From NCBI GenBank assembly GCA_021798075.1, contig JAJZYO010000142.1, positions 1-5,847 of the forward strand: a DNA stretch of 5,847 nt, read 5' to 3'. The DNA is from Actinomycetes bacterium (GTDB lineage Bacteria > Actinomycetota > Acidimicrobiia > Acidimicrobiales > Palsa-688). This document shows positions 3,266 to 5,847 of the stretch, piece after piece (position 1 is the stretch's first letter; each line of letters starts with the position of its first letter). The notes beneath the pieces are model-generated. The model was not told the DNA's origin, made no database searches, and saw only the letters and a program-made list of their open reading frames with translations. The position numbers and the translations under genes were made by a program.

Positions 3266-5847
3266 GTGGGTGGAGAGACCCCGTACGCCGAGCTGCACTG
3301 CCATTCCAACTTCAGCTTCTTGGACGGAGCCTCTCACCCAGAGGAGCTGGTAGAGGAGGCGGCTCGGGTTGGCCTCGAAACGCTCGCCCTCACCGACCAC
3401 GACGGGGTGTACGGGGTGGTGCGCTTCGCGGAGGCGGCCCGATCTGCCGGCTTGCCCACGGTGTTCGGGGCCGAGGTGACCCTGGGGCTCACCCGGGCCC
3501 AGGCCGGCGTGGCCGACCCCGAGGGCACCCACCTGGTCGTGCTGGCGAGGAGCCCGGCCGGCTACGCCCGCCTCTGCAAAGCCCTCACGGCGGCCCATCT
3601 CCTGGGCAGGGAAAAGGGGAGGCCGCTTTTGGGCCTCGACCTCCTCGCTGCCGTCGGTGCCGGCGCCGAGCCGGACCTATCCAATGTCTCCATGACGGCC
3701 CCAGGCAACGGCCGGCGGTGGGGGTGGGGGCCCCGCTCGCCGGAGGAGCCTGGGGTTTGGGCCCCAGACGGGCAAGAAAGTGCCGTGGGGGCCCCCGCGT
3801 CGGGGAGGAGCCCGGGCTTGGGGGCCCGGGCGGGTAAGCGAGCGTCGGAGGACGTCTCGCTGCCCACGCCGGCCGGCGAGGGTGCCGGAGCGGCCAAGGA
3901 CTGGTTGGTGCTCACGGGCTGCCGCAAAGGGCCGGTCGTCTCTGCCCTGGCCGCCGCCGGCCCCGCGGCCGCCCGTTCGGAACTGCTCCGCTTGCAGCGC
4001 TATTTCGGGCGGGAAAACGTCGTGGTCGAGATCTGGGACCACGGGGAGCCCTTGGCGACGGCGCGCAACGACGCCCTGGTGGAGCTGGCCTGCCGGGCCG
4101 GTGCCGACGTGGTGGCCACCAACAACGTCCACTACCACCACCCGGCGCGCTGGCGCCTCGCCACCGCCCTGGCCGCGGTGCGGGGCCGGCGCAGCCTCGA
4201 CGAGATAGACGGCTGGTTGCCGGCCGCCGCCAGCGCCCACCTGCGGAGCGGGGCGGAGCAGGCCCGCCGCTTCGCGCGCTACCCCGGAGCAGTGGAGCGC
4301 GCCGCCGAGCTGGGCCTGGCCTGTGCCTTCGACTTGAAGCTGGTCGCCCCCCGGCTGCCCCCTTTCCCAGTCCCTGCGGGCCACACCGAGATGACCTGGC
4401 TCAGGGAGCTGACCGAGCAAGGTGCCCGGCGCCGCTACGGCCCGAGGTCCGCGCCGAGCCACCCCCGCGCCTACACCCAGATCGACTACGAGCTCGACAT
4501 GATCGAGAGCCTCGGCTTCGCCGGCTATTTCTTGATCGTCTGGGACATCGTGCGTTTTTGCAACGAGGCCGGCATCTACTGCCAGGGCCGGGGGTCGGCG
4601 GCCAATTCGGCCGTCTGCTACGCGCTCGGCATAACCAAGGCGGACGCGGTCGGGCTCGGCCTGCTTTTCGAGCGGTTCCTGTCGCCCGAGCGCGACGGGC
4701 CGCCCGACATCGACGTAGACATCGAAAGCGACAGGCGGGAAGAGGCGATCCAGTACGTCTACCGCCGCTACGGCCGCACCCAGGCTGCGCAGGTGGCCAA
4801 TGTGATCACCTACCGGGCCCGTTCGGCCGTGCGGGACATGGGCAAGGCCCTCGGCGCCTCGCAGGGCCAGGTCGACGCCTGGGCCAAGTCGGTCGACGCG
4901 TGGGGAGGGCTACCGGCGCCGGCCGGCGCCGGCGGGCAGGGTGGCGGTGGCGCGGTGCCTCAGGCCCCCGCCGGCGGTGGCGCGGCTCGCCCCAGTGTGC
5001 AACCCGCCGGCGCCGGCACGCCGGGGCCCGTGCTCGAACTCGCCCGCCAGGTGCTCGACTTCCCTCGCCACCTCGGCATCCACTCGGGCGGGATGGTCAT
5101 ATGCGACCGCCCGGTTTCGGAGGTCTGCCCGGTCGAGTGGGCGCGCATGGCCGAGCGCAGCGTCCTCCAGTGGGACAAGGAGGACTGTGCGAGGGTGGGG
5201 CTCGTAAAGTTCGACATGCTCGGCTTGGGGATGCTCTCCGCCTTGCACGCCACTGTCGATCACATAAAGGCCTTTTACGGTACCGAGGTCGACCTGGCCG
5301 TCCTGCCCCAGGAGCCCGAGGTCTACGAGATGTTGTGCAGGGCTGGTTCGGTCGGGGTGTTCCAGGTCGAGAGCAGGGCGCAGATGGCCACCCTGCCCCG
5401 CTTGCGCCCGCGCACTTTCTATGACCTCGTGGTCGAAGTGGCCCTGATCCGGCCCGGCCCTATCCAGGGCCGCTCGGTCCACCCTTACCTGCGCCGGCGC
5501 AACAAGACCGAGGAAGTCACCTACCTCCACCCGCTCCTGCAACCCTGCTTGGAAAGGACCCTGGGGGTCCCGCTTTTCCAGGAGCAGCTCATGCAAATGG
5601 CCATAGACATCGCCGGCTTTTCCCCCGCCGAGGCCGATCAGCTCCGCCAGGCCATGGGTTCCAAGCGCAGCGCCGAGCGCATGGGGCGCCTGCGGGACCG
5701 TTTTTACGCCGGCATGGCCGAGCGGGGCGCGACCGGGGCGGTGGCGGACAGGATATGGGAGCAGATGGCGGCGTTCGCCAATTTCGGCTTCCCCGAGAGC
5801 CACTCGGTCAGCTTCGCCTACCTGGTGTACGCCTCTGCCTGGCTCAA
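3266..5847 (+). CDS. dnaE2: Error-prone DNA polymerase DnaE2 (ImuC), 3' end outside window
   Basis: The frame is open from GTG 3266 to the window end: 860 residues, no stop. DnaE2 is a C-family DNA polymerase that, with ImuA/ImuB and the beta clamp, copies past DNA lesions during the SOS response and causes induced mutations. The PHP domain shows HCHSNFSFLDG (His11, His13, Asp20), LTDHDG (44-47) and NNVHYHH (286-292). The polymerase core shows QGRGSAANS, the catalytic PPDIDVDIESD segment (Asp483, Asp485), HLGIHSGGMVICDRP, VLQWDKEDC, VKFDMLGLGM (Asp650), FQVESRAQM, ALIRPGPIQG, PLFQEQLMQMA and FANFGFPESHSVSFA. The last is followed by LVYASAWL at the cut. Start choice: the residues after GTG run straight into the PHP domain, and the SOS promoter would start transcription at this codon. 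Compared with my memory of M. tuberculosis DnaE2, the N-terminus is shorter, and two low-complexity insertions are present near residues 130-211 and 547-588. No imuA or imuB is seen here. Confidence 0.95.
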   Translation, partial: MGGETPYAELHCHSNFSFLDGASHPEELVEEAARVGLETLALTDHDGVYGVVRFAEAARSAGLPTVFGAEVTLGLTRAQAGVADPEGTHLVVLARSPAGYARLCKALTAAHLLGREKGRPLLGLDLLAAVGAGAEPDLSNVSMTAPGNGRRWGWGPRSPEEPGVWAPDGQESAVGAPASGRSPGLGARAGKRASEDVSLPTPAGEGAGAAKDWLVLTGCRKGPVVSALAAAGPAAARSELLRLQRYFGRENVVVEIWDHGEPLATARNDALVELACRAGADVVATNNVHYHHPARWRLATALAAVRGRRSLDEIDGWLPAAASAHLRSGAEQARRFARYPGAVERAAELGLACAFDLKLVAPRLPPFPVPAGHTEMTWLRELTEQGARRRYGPRSAPSHPRAYTQIDYELDMIESLGFAGYFLIVWDIVRFCNEAGIYCQGRGSAANSAVCYALGITKADAVGLGLLFERFLSPERDGPPDIDVDIESDRREEAIQYVYRRYGRTQAAQVANVITYRARSAVRDMGKALGASQGQVDAWAKSVDAWGGLPAPAGAGGQGGGGAVPQAPAGGGAARPSVQPAGAGTPGPVLELARQVLDFPRHLGIHSGGMVICDRPVSEVCPVEWARMAERSVLQWDKEDCARVGLVKFDMLGLGMLSALHATVDHIKAFYGTEVDLAVLPQEPEVYEMLCRAGSVGVFQVESRAQMATLPRLRPRTFYDLVVEVALIRPGPIQGRSVHPYLRRRNKTEEVTYLHPLLQPCLERTLGVPLFQEQLMQMAIDIAGFSPAEADQLRQAMGSKRSAERMGRLRDRFYAGMAERGATGAVADRIWEQMAAFANFGFPESHSVSFAYLVYASAWL
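3650..3898 (+). other. Low-complexity in-frame insertion in dnaE2 (residues about 130-211)
   Basis: Between GLDLLAAV and DWLVLTGCRKG, which in the DnaE2 proteins I remember are separated by roughly ten residues, this gene encodes about 80 residues rich in Gly, Pro, Ala, Ser and Arg with no family motif. The frame is kept across it without a stop; I checked each codon from 3602 to 3960. The segment lies within or at the edge of the PHP domain and probably forms a flexible loop. Confidence 0.8.
3724..3838 (+). repeat. Degenerate tandem duplication with 61-base period inside dnaE2
   Basis: Copy one (3724-3776) and copy two (3785-3838) both begin GTGGGGGCCC, pass through GGAGGAGCC, then a G-rich stretch around TTTGGG/TTGGGG, and end in CGGGCAAG or CGGGTAAG. 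They differ by substitutions and a one-base length change. The 61-base offset is not a multiple of three, so the two copies are translated in different frames and yield unlike peptides (WGPRSPEEPG versus GAPASGRSPG). Confidence 0.65.
4904..5029 (+). other. Gly/Ala/Pro-rich in-frame insertion in dnaE2 (residues about 547-588)
   Basis: Between the KSVDAW segment and PVLELARQVLDFPRHLG lie about 42 residues made almost wholly of Gly, Ala, Pro, Gln and Val; from memory, relatives have about 15 here. The DNA carries internal repeats: GGCGGTGGCGCGG at 4943-4955 and 4973-4985 (30 bases apart, in frame), and the GC palindrome CCGGCGCCGGC at 4913-4923, 4923-4933 and 5007-5017. Growth by slippage is likely; a linker role is inferred. 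Confidence 0.7.

Noticed and set aside
2351..3598. A 415-residue open frame on the minus strand
   Set aside because: It covers the dehydratase, the SOS promoter and the dnaE2 start antisense, with no family resemblance; a high-GC antisense shadow.
2296..3837. A 513-residue open frame overlapping the dehydratase and dnaE2
   Set aside because: Its translation is Arg/Gly/Pro-rich with no motif, and it runs across the boundary of two recognised genes in a different frame; a GC-rich shadow.
4910..5803. A 297-residue minus-strand open frame
   Set aside because: It lies wholly antisense to conserved DnaE2 motifs and has no recognisable domain.
1..5847. CRISPR array, tRNA/rRNA gene, insertion sequence or prophage genes
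   Set aside because: I saw no regularly spaced repeats, no tRNA cloverleaf, no transposase or integrase motifs and no phage structural proteins; the repeats found are local and within or between ordinary genes.

Overview
The window is high-GC DNA. It uses GTG starts, has a LexA box of the Gram-positive/actinobacterial type (GAAC-N4-GTTC), and carries a DnaE2 that closely resembles the mycobacterial protein as I remember it. An actinobacterium is the best reading; I cannot fix the class. All supported genes lie on the + strand. The sequence opens inside one gene and closes inside another.

Left part (1-2173): first comes the C-terminal UTRA effector-binding domain of a GntR/HutC-family repressor, cut by the window start. 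Next is a membrane-anchored YceI-family protein (513-1277). After a 239-base spacer there is a four-helix membrane protein (1517-2173) whose cytoplasmic tail looks like a histidine-kinase dimerisation helix pair, but with no phosphoacceptor histidine and no ATPase domain.

Middle (2174-3238): a spacer holds a perfect 13-bp inverted repeat (2296-2323). It is followed by a galactonate-dehydratase-like (enolase superfamily) gene that looks broken at both ends. The N-terminal strand is out of frame with the rest, and the protein stops just after the HCPLGP motif, missing roughly the last 80 family residues. The core catalytic residues survive, so the damage looks recent or is partly sequencing error.

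Right part (3239-5847): one base after the dehydratase stop codon there is a clean SOS box, directly followed by a TATACT -10 hexamer. The expected transcription start falls on the GTG start codon of dnaE2 (ImuC, error-prone DNA polymerase III alpha subunit), so the message is probably leaderless and LexA-repressed. The 860 visible DnaE2 residues keep the PHP and polymerase active-site motifs. They are interrupted by two low-complexity Gly/Pro/Ala-rich insertions, the larger one built partly from a degenerate 61-nt tandem duplication.

The genes do not form one obvious pathway. The UTRA regulator and the dehydratase could be remnants of a sugar-acid locus, but two unrelated genes separate them. 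dnaE2 is an independent SOS-controlled unit. I see no clearly new multi-gene system. The points most worth following are the compact dnaE2 control region, the dnaE2 insertions and the damaged dehydratase.
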